Source: Plantago ovata (Eukaryota; Streptophyta; Magnoliopsida; Lamiales; Plantaginaceae). Taken from it: a stretch of 64,000 nt of DNA. Below, in pieces: positions 44,540 to 56,446 of the stretch. The notes beneath the pieces were generated by a model. It was not told the DNA's origin and did no database searches. It was given only the letters and a program-made list of their open reading frames with translations. Position 1 is the first letter of the stretch. Every line of letters starts with the position of its first letter. The DNA lies in assembly GCA_028274465.1 (NCBI GenBank), contig CM051457.1:74064496-74128495 (forward strand), given 5' to 3'. A program made the translations under genes and the position numbers.

Positions 44540-46859
44540 TCAAACATTCATAGCCAAATAGTTTACAATATCAGCATACCATGGCTCTTCATTAGCCTTC
44601 ATTAAGTGCTCATCAGGGAGGTCTTCATTGATGGGTATCGAATCAACAGGGATATTAGGTATTCTAGATAAATGATCTGCTACTAAATTCTCCCTACCAG
44701 CTCTATCCACTATGGTCAAATCAAAGTCTTGCAGCAAAAGGACCCAACGGATTAATCTAGGCTTAGAATCTTGCTTAGCTATCAAATGTCTTAAAGCAGC
44801 ATGATCAGTATGGACATTCACATGATGGCCAATTAAATAAGACCTAAACTTTTTTAAAGAAAAGACAACAACTAAAAATTCCTTTTCAGTAGTTGTATAA
44901 TTAACCTGCGTAGAGTCTAGAGTCTTACTAACATAATAAATCACACGATAGTGCTTATCAACTTTTTGGCATAAAACAGCACCCATAGCAAAATTCGAAG
45001 CATCACACATGATTTCAAAAGGAAGATTCCAGTCAGGCGGCACAACAAGGGGAGCAGTAACAAGCTTTTCCTTAAGGGTATTAAAAGCGACTAAGCATTC
45101 ATTAGAGAAATGGAAAACCACATCTTTAGCAAGCAAGCTACTTAAAGGTTTAACAATTTTCGAAAAATCTTTAATAAACCTCCTATGAAAGCCTACATGG
45201 CCAAGAAAAGATTGCAATTCTTTCACACAAGTAGGTGGGGGAAGTTTTTCAATGATTTCTATCTTAGCCTTGTCTACCTCAATACCTCTTTCTGAAACTA
45301 CATGTCCTAGAACAATGCCTTCTCTAACCATATAATGACTCTTCTCCAAGCTTAAGGCCAAGTTGCATTCAATGCACCATTTCAAAACTAGATCTAATCT
45401 TTGCAAGCATTCATCAAAGGAATCTCCAAAAACGGAAAAATCATCCATGAAAACTTCAACAAATTTAGTTACCATGTCATAGAAAACAGAAAGCATGCAC
45501 CTTTGAAAAGTGGCGGGAGCATTGCATAGTCCAAATGGCATCCTCCTATAGGCAAATGTTCCGAATGGGCAAGTGAATGTCATCTTCTCCTGATCCTCCG
45601 GTGCAATCAGAATCTGGTAGAAACCTGATAAACCATCAAGAAAACAATAAAACTTCCGCCCCGCAAGGCGGTTTAGCATGTCATCTATAAATGGTAAAGG
45701 GAAGTGGTCTTTTTTAGTGGCGGCATTTAATCTTCTATAGTCAATGCACATCCGCCATCCAGTGGTCTTCCTAACTGGTACCAATTCTCCCTTCTCATTT
45801 TCTTCCACCGTGACTCCTGATTTCTTTGGAACTACATGTACCGGGCTCACCCACCGACTATCGGGAATGGGGTAAATCACATCAGCATCTAGCAACTTGA
45901 TCACTTCCTTTTTTACCACCTCTTGCATGGCTGGATTTATCCTTCGCTGAGGTTGCCTAACGGGTTTGGCATCTTGTTCTAGAGTGATGTTGTGCACGCA
46001 TCGTGTAGGGCTAATTCCTTTGATATCACTGATCCTCCATCCTATAGCTGCGGAATTTTCCTTTAATACTTCAATCAGCTTACTCTCTTCATTGTCGGAG
46101 AGATGTGAGGAGACAATTACACGCTTCTTCTGATTTTCTCCTAAGTACACATACTTGAGGTGCGCAGGAAGCGGTTTCAATTCTAAGCTAGGTTCTTCAG
46201 GAAACCCACTTTCTTCTTCTTCTTCTTCGTCTAAAGGTTCAAGTACCTCTTCTCCTGCGGGAATTTCTGGGGTGCTATCAATTATGTCAACTAGTTCCCT
46301 TGCTTCTTCGGTCATGTAGCACGTCTCAGCTCGCATTGTTAGTGCCTCCTCAAGTGGTTCACGATTACCATGGCTATGATGAAATTTGGGAATCACGGAT
46401 TCGTAGCAATCGACAAATTTTAACTCCTCCGCAACTTCCTTATCTCTGATGCTACATCCTACCAACTCAATCTTCTCGCCCATTACCTCCATGGTTATTT
46501 TCTTGCCCTTAAGTTCAAGGCATGTGTTGGTAGTTGCCATGAATGGTCTCCCAAGTAGTACTACGTGCTCACGGATATGGCTCTTTCCCTCGTCCGCGGA
46601 CTTCATTATAACAAAATCAGCTGGGGTTATCAATTTGTCCACCTTCACAAGGATGTCTTCTATTATCCCGACCAGCCTCTTCACACTTTGGTTCGCCATT
46701 TGGACGACCATATCAGTTGGTGTCAATTCTCCAAGTTCCAGGGCCTTGTACACTGAATACGGCATTAAGTTAATGCTAGCTCCTAAGTCAAGCATTGCCT
46801 TCGTAGTTCGTCCATTCCCTAAGGCGATGTCGATGATGAAGCTTCCAGGATCTTTTTCT
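44540..46859 (-). pseudogene. F protease, reverse transcriptase and RNase H
   Basis: Protease MLDLGASINLMPYSVYKAL has DLGA in place of DTGA/DSGA, common in Athila and Tat elements. RT runs about 45900-45250 with MCIDYRRLNAATKKDHFPLP, LDGLSGFYQI and catalytic FMDDFSVFG. RNase H has CDASNFAMGAVLCQ, TEKEFLVVVFS and VHTDHAALRHL. The frame joins gag at about 46845 through a 1-base change in an A run. It ends with TGA at 44540-44542, after which the frame continues unbroken into integrase. Confidence 0.92.
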
Positions 46860-48414
46860 TCACGGGCAATCCGGCAATCGAGTTGACCATTTCAACCCCA
46901 TTCACTTCTTTTCCTGAAGTAATCGTTTTGTTCTTGATCTCACGAAAGAATTTCGTATAAGCTGGAATGTTTTGGATTAACTCTAAGAGAGGCACATTGA
47001 CTTCTACTTTTGACAGGCGTTGGAATAGGGGTGAATCTTGAATATCCATCTTGGCTGGTTTGATCCGACTCGGGAATGGCACATGTGGCTTCGGAGGCAC
47101 ATATGGATTGGAAGATTTGTGAAGTTCCCCTGGTATACTAGTTCCCACCTCGACTTCGTCATCATCTAGGTCTACCACAGATGGTCTTGTTTCATCATTC
47201 CTTTCCGGAACTTCTTGAGGTTCTTTGGAGCTTCCGCTAACCTCTTGTTCAGTGCTTGGTCCTGTATTATCGATCTCAGTAGATTCCACCCGTTTAGGAC
47301 GTACGAAGTTAGGAATTTTGGTCATCTTGCCTCCTCGGAGTAGTAGATTCACCTCTTCGCACTCATTCTCCTTAGTAGCGACAGCTGGAGGTTGCTCGGG
47401 ATCAGTTTCAGGTGTCTCATCGGGAGGACTAGGATCGACCGGTTCCCTGGAGTTGGGGGGTGATTCGCCCCTCACCTCGGGTGGTTTGCTCACTACTTCC
47501 TGGGGGGTATCCTCGACTACTTTACCGCACCTTCCACACTTCAGTAGGCTAAGCTCTTTGATAAGTTGCTCAGTTACTTCGATCGCTTCAAAAGCCTTCT
47601 CGATGCGAAGATTGTTCTCAGCTTGCCCTGCGTGGGCTATTTCGAAGACACTCTCAATGGCTTTAATCCCTGCGTAAAACGCAAGTTCCTCCTCCTCACT
47701 GATGTCTTCGTCCTCAGAATACCCTTCGTATAACCCGTCAGTTTCGTCTTGATTTGAGTATATGTTGGTGACTTCATTCGACATTATGTTTTCGGATTGT
47801 GCGGATCCATTGGCGTACTTTTGAAAGACCTTCACTGCCTCTTCAACTGTACATTCTTCTAAACCTCCACACATCCCATACACTTGAAGCCTAACTTCAT
47901 CACGTAGTCCTCCAACAAAAAACCAAATCAGCTCCCCATCGTCGAAACGGTGGTGGGGGCACTCACGTTTATACAGCTCAAAACGTTCATAGGTGTCACA
48001 TAATCGCTCGTATTCTCCTTGCTTGAAGTGTTCGATCCGATTCCGTAGTGCAATCGTCTCATGGTAAGGCATGAAACGTGCCAAGAACTCCTCTACTACT
48101 TGGCTCCAGGTCCTCAGTGATCCTGGTGCTAACCTTGCTATCCATATCCTCGGTTCATATCCCAAAGCAAAAGGAAATAATTTCCTGCATAATTGATCCT
48201 CGGTGAACCCCTTTGCTGGAACTTTTGCTATTTCCTCTTCATAGGACCTGATGAAGCTTATTGGATTCATATCCTCTCCATCTTCGAACCTCGGTATCCT
48301 TCTCACTATGGAGCTTGTTACCTCATACCCTGATAACTCTTCTTCCAAGTATATAGCTGACCCCCTCCTGACTTGCGAGAACGTAGGCGTCAAGCAGGCT
48401 TTTAAGGTCGTCAT
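46819..48414 (-). pseudogene. F gag
   Basis: About 530 residues. A retrotrans_gag-type region covers about residues 60-190 (ARLAPGSLRTWSQVVEEFLARF, here as its parts RTWSQVVEEF and RIEHFKQGEYERLCDTYERF). After that come an acidic Glu-rich stretch and a short CGRCGK motif, but no full zinc knuckle. The start at 48414 (MTTLKACLTP) follows TTTCCAGGT, a splice-acceptor-like context. A single-base change in the A run near 46845 shifts the frame into ILEASS before the protease. Confidence 0.88.
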
Positions 48415-48645
48415 ACCTGGAAATCTGTATCAGGAGTAACTCAAAACTGAAAATTAGCCTCGTTAGAAATTTCGAAAATCGAGAATATTTCTAGATATCG
48501 AATACTACTAAGGCTAGGAAAGGAGAATTAGAAACAGACTAGGAAAGCAGTATCAGAGAGAGATTAAAAAGGAAAACTAAAACTACTAGAATTAGGAATT
48601 GAATGCTGAAAATATAAACAAATTAAACAGAAAAAAGGAGTATAG

Positions 48646-48663
48646 TCCCGGGCAACGGCGCCA
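48646..48663 (-). promoter_or_regulatory. Primer binding site of F
   Basis: Minus strand TGGCGCCGTTGCCCGGGA, one change from the C1 site, three bases inside the LTR end at 48667. Confidence 0.9.
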
Positions 48664-48666
48664 ATT

Positions 48667-49980
48667 TGATGAACCGAGATTTGTCGGGTCCCGATTCAAG
48701 CAAATAAATTTGTTATTTAGCCAAAGGCAATTCACAACTACAACGAAAACCGTGGTGTAGCAGTAGAATGACCTCGAGTGTCGTTCTCTAAGGACTATAA
48801 CTAGCTTTATCTATTTAACTAAAGAATATAAAAACAGCAGACGATAAAGCAAAGGTTTTTCTAACAGATAATGGAGATTGGTGATAGTATGATCCTTCAA
48901 TGCATAACGGGTTAATAATCATGCGTAAATTCCTCGGTTTTGCATGGAGATCTTTGATCAATCAATTGTCCTGTTGTAATTATTAAACACTACGAAGATA
49001 TAGATACTGACAAGTCAAACACTATTGTCCAATTGTGTTCCGTAATTATTCAACACTACGAAGATATAGATATGCATAGGTCGACGACGATCCAATTGTG
49101 CATAATAATTAATCACCATACGAAGATATAGGTTGCGCCTGATCAACGAAATAAAGCAATAAAACGGAGTATAATGCGCGATATAGCCATTAGCATGATT
49201 ATCAACCCTTCGCTAAGAATTCACATACTGCCACCAACGACAAGTTTAGCTACTCATAGTTGTCATGCAATCAACAGAAATCATAGAAGAAAACATGTTG
49301 AAAGATTATATAAAAATAAGTAGAATAAACCGTAAGATACAATGTTACCGAAGGTTGTCAGTCTCCGAAGAATCGCGATCTTACAAGCTCCAAACTGCTA
49401 TGAAAAAGTGTCTCCTAAGCTGAGAACCCCCAGAACAGGCTCTGGGAAGTTCCTACCTAAAACTACAGAGAAAGGTGAGAGAATAGGTCTGGAAAAGTAT
49501 GAATTTCGGAGAAAAACTGAGCAACTATATATAGGCCTTGAATTTGTGTGGGGCGAAGGGCCCCAGACACTGGGCGATTCGCCCGGTGTGGGGCGATTCG
49601 CCGCACGTCCCGGGCGATTCGCCCGGGAGTAAAATTCGCGGAATTCCGCGTTTTCGACGCGTTTTTGGATTTCTTCCCTTTTCCGACTCGGTTTCTGACT
49701 TCTAATGGCCTTCTAACCTCCAGATTCGACCCCTAGACTCCAAATCCTATCCGGAAACCTTCAGATACTCCAAATAGGCTTCTGGAACACCAATTCCTTG
49801 TCAACTTCAATATAATTGCCCGGAAATCCTCGTTTTTCAACCAAAACTTGTAAAATAAAATCTAAAGGGAAACGTGACACTATTCTAATAAAATGCACTA
49901 AAATATAGCTAAATTAACATAGAGGATAGCTAAAATAGGTGAAAAAGACTCAAATGGAAGTGTAAAATACACATTCATCA
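48667..49980 (-). repeat. 5' LTR of F
   Basis: 1314 bp; TATATATA at 49526-49533, palindrome cluster 49545-49630, conserved block at 49870-49887. Only scattered differences from 39051-40362. Confidence 0.93.
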
Positions 49981-50315
49981 CCGCCCCGTCTTCTTGGTCA
50001 CAGAAAGAATATCCTAGCATTCTTCCGATAGGCTGTTCATCCGTGGATACCAAGTTTGAGGTTCTAGGAGCTGGAAAGTAACTCTTATTGTCTTGCAGAT
50101 AATCAGAGTATTGCAGATATCTTCGACTTCGACGAAGGAGAAGATACACAGGATTATTACGAAGACTTGGAAGCTGCTTTGGAAGTAAGGCTAGTCTTCT
50201 AATTGACGTGTTTATATATATACGACATATACATAATCAATTAACCTGTATGTTAAGAAATTTTTTGAAATTCCGCTGCGTACCCTAGGGGTAACTCTGA
50301 CCGTATTTTCTTACA
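49981..50315 (+). repeat. D 3' LTR, final segment
   Basis: Resumes after F with the CCGCC duplication and ends TTTTCTTACA at 50315. The next five bases, GAGTT, are the likely target duplication of D, but the left partner is not found. Confidence 0.8.
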
Positions 50316-52450
50316 GAGTTTTGTTGTAATCCTTAGTTATCAAATATCTATTTTGAGTATAGCAGGCGGTATTAATCGCTTCAATCCAATAAGCTTCACT
50401 TATTTCAGTGTCAGCAAGCATTGTTCTAGATTCTTCCTTAAGGGTACGATTCTTCCTTTCAGCAACACCATTTTGTTGTGGTGTCCTTACTGAGGATAAC
50501 TGATGTTGTATGCCTTTAGAGGTGCAATACTCAGTTATGTACTGGTTTTCAAACTCAGTACCAGGGTTTGTTCTAATGACATTTACCTTGTCATTTTTCA
50601 TGACTTCAAGCTTATTCAGCAAGTTAGGTATTTCAGTCCTTGTTTCAGACTTGTGTTTGATAAATACTACCCAAGTGAATCTTGAATAGTCATCTACCAC
50701 CACCAGACCATAATTCTTACCAGCATAGCTTGTTGAAGAAGATTCAAACAAGTCCATGTGCAAGAGTTGTAAAGGTTTTGTAGTTGACGGTACTGCCTTG
50801 TTCTTAAATGAAGATTTGGTTTGCTTTCTTTGCTGACATGCATTGCAAACACCATCCTTCTTGAAAGTAACCTTAGGTAATCCAACTACAAGTGCTTTTT
50901 TATACAACTTATTCAGCGTCTTGAAGTTTAGGTGACTTGTTCGTTTATGCCATAACCATGCTTTTTCAGCAAGGCAATCATGATCTGAGACAAGGCATTT
51001 TTCAACGATTGTTGAAGACCAATGTACAGTATACAAACCTCCTGATCTTCTAGCGACCATAATAACCTTCTTTGTCTCAAAGTCTATAAGTTTACATTCA
51101 TCACTTTTGATTTTGATGAAGTATCCTTTATCAGCGAATTGACTCATGCTGAAAAGGTTAAATTTAAGATTTTTGACATAAAGAACTCCCGAAATGGTAA
51201 TGCATCCTAACTTCACGTGACCATAACCTTTAGTAGAACCAAAGCCTCCACTAGCAAACCTTATTGTTGGACCTTTAGACCACCGTCTATAGTTTATAAG
51301 GTTTTTCTTGTTGCCCGTCATGTGCTTTCCACAACCACTGTCAAAGTGCCAAATTGCATTGTTTGTCTCCGTGGCTGAAGTCAGCAAAATCAAGAGCAAA
51401 CAAGTTAATTATCCAATATTGGATGTCCATTAACATGTTCAAGAAAGCGTCCAGTGGAAACCCAAGTCTTGAGTTTTTCAACTTTGACTTGTTTTCTACT
51501 TGCTGAGGAACTAGAAGGTTTTGAGCCGAAATACTTTTGATCATTGCTAATCAAGTCCACTTTCTGATGTGGTGTCTTGCTCGGTTGACCTTTTTGCTGA
51601 ACATACTTTTCAGTAAGTTCTTTTCTGGCAAGGTTCCTTCTAGTCCTAGTGTTTTGAGTTTTGTCAGAACTCTTAGGCTTGGTTTTATTCATCTCTTTGA
51701 AGTATCTTTGCTGACTTTGCTTATACTCATGAAAAAGTTGACTTTGCTTGGTTTTGAAACCAACTCCACTTTTCGGAGAACGCTGAGCTTTTGTCTTAGC
51801 AACCTTACTTGATTCAGGTTTGTCAACAAAGGTCTTCTGATTACTTTTAGTAATCTTGCCTTTTGACTTAACAAATTGCTTTTCAACAACTTATTTGGCG
51901 GAATGCTTTGCAGCATCCTTTTTCTTAACAGTTTGCTTTTCAACAACCTGTTTTCCTTTTAAAGTCTTGTTACTTTGAGTAGCAACAGTGGGCTTTATGG
52001 TCGTAGGTACTTGATTGCATATTTCAGCAACCTTAGATTGACCAATCTGATAGAGTTCTCGTTGACCACCATCAGTTGCACGTACAAAGGTAATAGGTGA
52101 TTTGTCTTTACTCAAGATTATTACATCATCACCTTCATACGTTGCACCTAAACCTTCTTTCTGAGATGGATCTCTCAGATAAGAGTTTAGTTCAGTCAGC
52201 GTATTACTTACATCAGCATAAGATTTGAAATTGATTTTCATCTTTTTCATTTCTTGTATTTCAGCAAGCAACTTTAGAATTGAGGATTGATACTCTTTCA
52301 ATTCTATTGCCATTTGAGAATTCTTCTCTGTAGCTTCAACAATCACCTTCTTGAGATGCAATATTTCAGCATCCTTCTTTTCTGACTCTTCTTTCAGCAA
52401 AACATACTTTTCAGTAGTTTGCTTGGTCAATTATGTGTGTCAGCAAGGTA
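50316..52450 (-). pseudogene. Element H: Sirevirus-like gag-pol remnant (gag C-terminus, protease, integrase)
   Basis: In minus-strand order: gag C-terminal part (52450-51405), Lys/Ser-rich with a coiled-coil-like start (KKVIVEATEKNSQMAIEL); protease HFDSGCGKHMTG (about 51340); GAG-pre-integrase HHCC with LWHKRTSHL and CNACQQRK; integrase core with D in HMDLFE, N in RTNPGTEFEN where Asp is expected, and E in GVAERKNR. The frame changes at the gag-protease junction near 51400, at 51890, and ends at 50316, where D is inserted. G (7218) is the same family and covers the next part. RT is absent. Confidence 0.88.
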
Positions 52451-52809
52451 GTAGCTAGGTTATTATGAAACTTCCATTTTTGCACGTACAAGTTTTGGTC
52501 TTTGTTTTTATTTTTTTATTTATTTTTTCCTCATGATACACATGCCCATCCATCGGTTAAACTATGAAGCTAAGAGCCCGTTTGGTTCTGTAGGAAAAGG
52601 AAAACATTTGGGCATTTTTCGGCACAATTTCTTGATTTGTTCACTGGAAAAGTGGAAAAGAAATCACCGAAAATGGTCAGACCAGTTTTCTTTGTCAGGT
52701 TTTAAGTTGCTCTTACGATATAAATCTTGCACTTCTTTTCCAGGTTAAACATACTAAACAAAAAGCTGTCAGTTTCATAACAACAAGATAGAGTTCAATC
52801 CATACATGT
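52451..52809. other. Unassigned segment between H and I
   Basis: About 360 bp with no ORF of note. It holds an AT-rich stretch (52500-52530) and GAGCCCGTTTGGTTC (52574-52588), a phrase of the kind seen at ends of some plant DNA transposons, but I see no matching inverted end or target duplication. It may be a decayed insertion or the 5' part of H. Confidence 0.4.
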
Positions 52810-54371
52810 TGTTGGTCCCTTTAAACAACAAGAAAAGACTAGAGGGGGGTGAATAGTCTTTTCAAACTTTCGTCGTTTAAAAACTTTCTTACCAAGGGCT
52901 TATTACTTTTCAGTAATGAGTTTGCTGATACTTAACTTTCTCAGCAAGTACTAGTTACTTTTCAGTAACGAGTTTTACTGATACTTAAATTTAGAGAGCG
53001 GAAGTCTTTGTACAATAAGTGCTTTGTCAGTAAGTGAGAGTTTCAGCAAGTGAACAGAGTGACAGTGTACAGATAGATATGCTTTGCTCAAAACTAAATG
53101 CAGTAAGTAAATCACACAAACACTTTTATAGTGGTATCTGAGAGTGGCGTAATCTCTCAACTAATGCACTTTGTCCTTTCTAAGACTGAATCCACTCAGA
53201 TAAGTTAGAGGTTCCTTACAACACCTATCTAGAGCGATTCGACAGAAACCAAAGCACACTTGCTTCGTTTACAACCTAACTAGAGAACGAAACACTGTTC
53301 TGCACCAAACTTGGGATTTATAATCAGCAACACTATGCTTGATTAAGTTCCCCGTGATTTTCACGCCTGAAAGGGTGTTTTTCAGTTAGAGAGGTTTGGG
53401 ATGAGATAACTTGATTATAACTTATTCAGCTACAACAAGTAATCTAAGAAACAAAACTTTGAATACTTTGCAGTAAACAAGTTTGATTGTTTCTGGTGTC
53501 AAGACTTGTTCTTGTTCGAAAGAAAGAACACTTAACTAATTTCTTAGTCGTGTATGTTCTACTTCTTCACAAGTAGCTTTTTCAAGCTTTAAGTCTTGGA
53601 ACGGATCAATGGCAGTAAAGAGTATTGAAGGGTATGTGAGTTTAAGCACAAGTGAGAGTTTGATCACGTTGTTGACACACTTCAACTCTTTGCCGGATGA
53701 CCTCTATTTATAGTGAATCAAGGGAGCCGTTTGAATTTCGAATTCTATGGCTTTGTTCCTTAAGATGTCACTAGCTTGCTTTTGTACTTTCAGCAGCGTC
53801 CTTTATTTGTCTTCTAGTCTTCATGTTCTTCGCGTGCTCAGTTTGCATTTAATGTTCATTTGAATGAAATTCAAATATGAGCGTTGGAGCTCAAATGCAA
53901 GTACTTTTAGCAAGGAGGTCACATATGTATTTCAACAACTGGTCAGTCTCAGTTTCAGCAAGCACAACCTACCCTGTCATTAAGATTTTCACTTATGCAA
54001 GTTGTTGCTGAAGTTTCCACTTTCTGAGCAACATGTGCCTTTGTAGATACCATCTTCAGAAATCTTCTTCAGTCTTCAGTCTTCGAATTTTTCAAGTTTC
54101 TGAAAGGTTCTAATGCTTCAATAGTTTGTTTGTGTAAACAAAGTACATCATCAACAAATGCTTCAATAGGTTGTTTTTCTTTTCAGAAAACAAGATACAT
54201 CATAAGCGATTTAAGCACCTAACTAGTACCTAATCTAAGTCTTCAGCAAACGTTCTTCTTTTACAATGTCCTTTAAAATTCAAATTCCTATGGACCTTAA
54301 GAGTACTAGTTACTGGAGTTTCCTTAATTTAGCATGGTTAGTTGCTCATCAAAATTACAAGTTTCCTAACA
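52810..54371 (-). repeat. 3' LTR of element I (1562 bp)
   Basis: TGTTGGTCCC...CCTAACA, homologous over its full length to the LTRs of A and B but more diverged. TATA box at 53705-53712. Twin hairpin units at 52889-52984. Confidence 0.9.
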
Positions 54372-54632
54372 AATTTCCCCCTCTTTGATGTTGGCAATCC
54401 ATGGCTAAATTAATTGTTACCCTTTTAGAGGTTTCTGATGTTGAATAAATCAGTTGATTAATGCAAGCATACTTGAATAATAAAACAGTAAGTATAAGTA
54501 TATTGCATAATCGAAAACTAATAAGAGTCAAAAGCTTTATTGCTGATAGTTATCTTTCAGTAAGTTTACAAGAAAGTTCAGAGATAACTACACAAATCAG
54601 CAAACAAAACAAACAAAGCTTTTACAAGGGAC

Positions 54633-56230
54633 CTAAGCTATTTTAGCAGAAGATTTTCTCAAAATCTCCCTTACACTCTTCTCAGCAAGTGTAGAAAATT
54701 CAACACAGTCCTTTTCGTAATCTTCAAGTAGCTTACGGACTTCGAGCTGAATGATCCTTGCATTCTTGCAGGCGGTATAATGATGGTTTTCACCATTCAT
54801 TTCCATGTAGTGCAACACCCACAAGTGCATGCCCCAATTGCTGGCATGGAGAAGTTGTGTATCTGAAATTCCCTTGTTAGCATGAATCTTTCTTAACCAG
54901 AGAAGATCTTCTTCTTGATCCTTGGCAGTGAGATAGAAATACTCATAAGGAATCAAGCCATATTTCTTCTTTGACTTCTTGGTTAGAGGGTGAGAATAGT
55001 AAGCAACATCAATTGGTTTGAATAAATCAGGATCTTGCTCATTAGCTTGCCAATAGATGTTCTTCTTACCAAGACTTCCAGATTCAGCCATCTTGCAGCA
55101 ATGTTTCTTGGGTAGGGAGGAGGATCTCTTTATTTTCTTTTCACCTTTAATTCAATCCAAGTGTACATTTGATTCAGTACAGCAGTTGGAAAGAAATCAT
55201 TTACCAACACATTTTCCAACTTTAAGATCCAGCAACCATGAACATTTTTGATCACATTTTGAGTTGTTTCCTCATTGCTGGTCTTTGTGTAATCAATGCC
55301 GGAGCCAATGGCAATGCTGGCTAGCCTCTTTTCTTTCTGTCTTTGCCTTCTTCTTCTTGACTTTGCATTTTCTTGATCTCTTGCTGAAGATCTTGAGTCA
55401 GAAGAGAAATGTTTTGAGTGGCCAGAAGAAGTTCGGGTTGTGATTGGTCTAGTTCTTATTGCTTGAGCTATTGTTTGGTTGTCATCATCATCATCATCAT
55501 CATCCAGATCTTAATGACTCTCAGTATGACAGTATTCATGAGTTTCAGCAAATGTTCTTCTCCTTTTCGGATTTGCTGAATTTAACTCAGAATCTGTTTC
55601 AGCTCGTCTCTTAGAACTTTGCTCTCTTTCAGCAAGAGGTTCTATTGTCAATGGCGCTTCAGCAGGGGTTTTCTTTCTTGAAGATTTTCTTTGTTTATCT
55701 TCCCACTTAGACATGGATTGCATCATTCGGTGAATGTGCAAAGAGAAAAATTCGTTGCAATTTTCAGCAAGTTTACTTAGGCTGTTGTACTTAAGAATCA
55801 TGTCTTGCTGATCAACAGTCAGCTTGGACATTTCTTCTTTTATACTCACTAAGTTCTCCTCATGTCTGCGCTCATTGTCGACTTTTTCTTCAATGAAAGT
55901 CTGAGCCTTTTTCAATGCAGTCTTTGCCAATTTGAGTGTTTGACTGACATCTTCTTCATAGCTTTTATGATGTAGACTGATGTCTTTCTGAGCTATGGTA
56001 AGAGAAGTAGTGCGTTTCAGCACAGTAGCCAGTATTTTGCCTATGTCAAGCGGACGCTCAGCAAGCAGTGCATCGTCCTCTTCTTTGCAGGCTTTGTGGA
56101 CTTCCATTAGTGCCTTAATTCTTGGATTAAAATCCTCCACACTAGGGAATGGCACTAAAGAAGGAGTTACGGAATGAACTTTGAGCTCAGTAGCGAATTG
56201 ATCATCATTGGTCAGCAAACGACATCTTAT
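54633..56230 (-). pseudogene. Cargo gene of element I, C-terminal half
   Basis: Matches B from the DDQFA.ELKVHSV region onward: coiled-coil region with EENLVSIKEEMSKLTVDQQ, basic stretch NPKRRRT, acidic Asp run, and the conserved C-terminal domain (KYGLIPYEYFYL, ASNWGMHLWV) to the stop at 54633. In-frame TAA at about 55511; frameshifts near 55330 and 55100. The C-terminal domain is best conserved between copies, which suggests it is functionally important. Confidence 0.8.
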
Positions 56231-56446
56231 ATACTCCACGAATTTCCTCGGAACACCGATTCCTCGGTCTCTTCAATATAATTTCCCGGAAAATCACGTT
56301 TTTCACCTAAAACCTGAAAAATGCAAACTAAAGGGAAACGTGACACTATTCTAATAAAATGCACTAAAATATAGCTAAATTAACATAGATGATAGCTAAA
56401 TAGGTGAAAAAAGACTCGAATGAAGGTGTAAAATACACGTTCATCA
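56231..56446 (-). repeat. Truncated 3' LTR of E
   Basis: 216 bp matching 63193-63412, ending ACACGTTCATCA before the PPT. The rest of the LTR is lost at the junction with I. Confidence 0.88.

Larger units (their letters stand above)
39051..49980 (-). mobile_element. Element F: nearly intact Athila-like Gypsy element
   Basis: LTRs 39051-40362 and 48667-49980 with flanking CCGCC (39046-39050 and 49981-49985). The left LTR starts TCATGAACC where the right has TGATGAACC. On the minus strand: PBS, gag, protease, RT, RNase H, integrase, long 3' region, PPT. It has one gag frameshift, two in-frame stops and a solo LTR in the integrase tail, but all enzyme domains can be read. It is the only element here that could have supplied enzymes to C and E. 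Confidence 0.93.
18266..50315 (+). mobile_element. Element D: Copia retrotransposon, 5'-truncated, expanded by nested insertions
   Basis: Its own sequence is 18266-21411, 27026-28462, 35062-35757 (duplicated), 37418-39050 and 49981-50315. No 5' LTR or PBS is found; 18266-18498 is leader without an ORF. The 3' LTR (about 2.07 kb when the inserts are set aside) ends TTACA at 50315, followed by GAGTT and the pol of H. The left end instead abuts pol fragment G, so the original left flank is lost. C1, C2, C3 and F lie inside it. Confidence 0.8.
52810..56230 (-). mobile_element. Element I: 5'-truncated A/B-type element
   Basis: 3' LTR (54371-52810), PPT (54386-54377), then the C-terminal half of the cargo gene up to 56230, where sequence switches to the LTR end of E. 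Its 5' half is missing. The five bases left of it are CATGT; a partner cannot be found. Confidence 0.85.

Noticed and set aside
49981-50315. A host gene promoter or exon between F and H
   Set aside because: The CCGCC duplication and the TTACA end show that it is the last part of the D LTR.
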